A DNA stretch of 64,000 bases from Hermetia illucens (lineage: Eukaryota > Arthropoda > Insecta > Diptera > Stratiomyidae). The position numbers and the translations under genes are program-made. The notes beneath the pieces are model-generated. The model searched no databases and had not been told where the DNA came from. It was given only the letters and a program-made list of their open reading frames with translations. Below are positions 63,621-64,000 of the stretch, piece by piece (position 1 is the stretch's first letter; every line of letters begins with the position of its first letter). The stretch covers positions 13,940,388 to 14,004,387 of the forward strand of contig NC_051855.1 in NCBI RefSeq assembly GCF_905115235.1, in the 5' to 3' direction.

Positions 63621-64000
63621 ATTCGGAGCGACAACTGGCCCTTCTGCCTTGCAAGTTGGCTTAACCTGCGAATATCATCCTATGACTATTTATGCTTAGT
63701 TAGATCTCGTGAAGAAATATCCCCAGGATCTCAGCAGCTGTTACTCTCTACTGCAACATAAAGTCCTCCCGGTAAATACGTCATCTTCAAGCATGTTTCT
63801 GTTGCGACTTGGCTACTGGCTCAACGTATCATCATGTAGAAATATGTTAGGCCAAATTTCGTATCAATAGGAATAGCCTTTTCTGAGGTGATAGATGTGG
63901 CAGACAAACAGACAGTAAACCAATTTTAATAAGGTTTTGTTTTCCGCTAGTTGCCGAAAACGAATAGCGCGCTCAAATTAGGAAGGCCTTGAACTGCCAA
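63621..64000. repeat. Repeat end, AAAACCTTATTAAAAT family (inverted)
   Basis: AGACAAACAGACAGTAAACC followed by AATTTTAATAAGGTTTT (63903-63943) is the inverted end of the family seen at 3308, 9803 and 10.5 kb. Upstream, GCCAAATTTCGTATCAATAG matches the style of the other copies. No gene seen to the window end. Confidence 0.5.

Overview
The window is nuclear DNA from an insect, almost certainly a fly (Diptera). Six protein-coding genes can be read. Five have clear animal orthologues whose exons join in frame across introns with GT-AG (once GC-AG) ends. The metabotropic glutamate receptor is very close to the Drosophila protein. The introns and spacers are AT-rich and full of old transposon pieces, so this is a large, repeat-laden genome. 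I cannot name the species.

Layout: 1-8.2 kb is a graveyard of R1-like, RTE-like and Ty3/Gypsy fragments. 8.6-22.0 kb (+) is mGluR, 9 coding exons, 1026 codons. 22-28.6 kb is mostly non-genic, with an R1 3' end and a Gypsy fragment. 28.6-29.3 kb (-) is a small secreted protein I do not recognise. 30-33 kb holds LINE pieces and a foldback repeat. 35.3-36.9 kb (-) is Sgt, a TPR co-chaperone. 38.5-40.6 kb (+) is Mier1, an ELM2-SANT corepressor. 41.3-52.4 kb (-) is Strip, the STRIPAK scaffold, 11 coding exons. 53-57 kb holds pogo-like and RTE remnants. 58.1-62.5 kb (+) is Lap1, an LRR-PDZ protein. 62.5-64 kb ends in a tandem array.

Sgt/Mier1 and Strip/Lap1 are head-to-head pairs, and Mier1/Strip are tail-to-tail with only 0.7 kb between stop codons. 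The genes do not form one pathway. Receptor, scaffold and polarity proteins, chaperone and chromatin factor are simply neighbours.

The most unusual signal is a dispersed family of at least five short repeats (near 33.0, 37.4, 47.8, 56.6 and 59.6 kb). Each carries a hammerhead-ribozyme-like core: CTGATGA-A, a stem, GAAA, a short AT hairpin, closed by a GCA/TGC pair that becomes GTA/TAC in one copy. Three copies sit inside foldback elements with inverted arms, and two of those fill most of an intron of Strip and Lap1 in the sense orientation. Other points of note are a GC-AG intron in mGluR, a 195-nt stop-free in-frame intron with a long hairpin in Lap1, complementary repeats flanking mGluR exons 3-4, and a 135-bp pogo-type MITE in Sgt.
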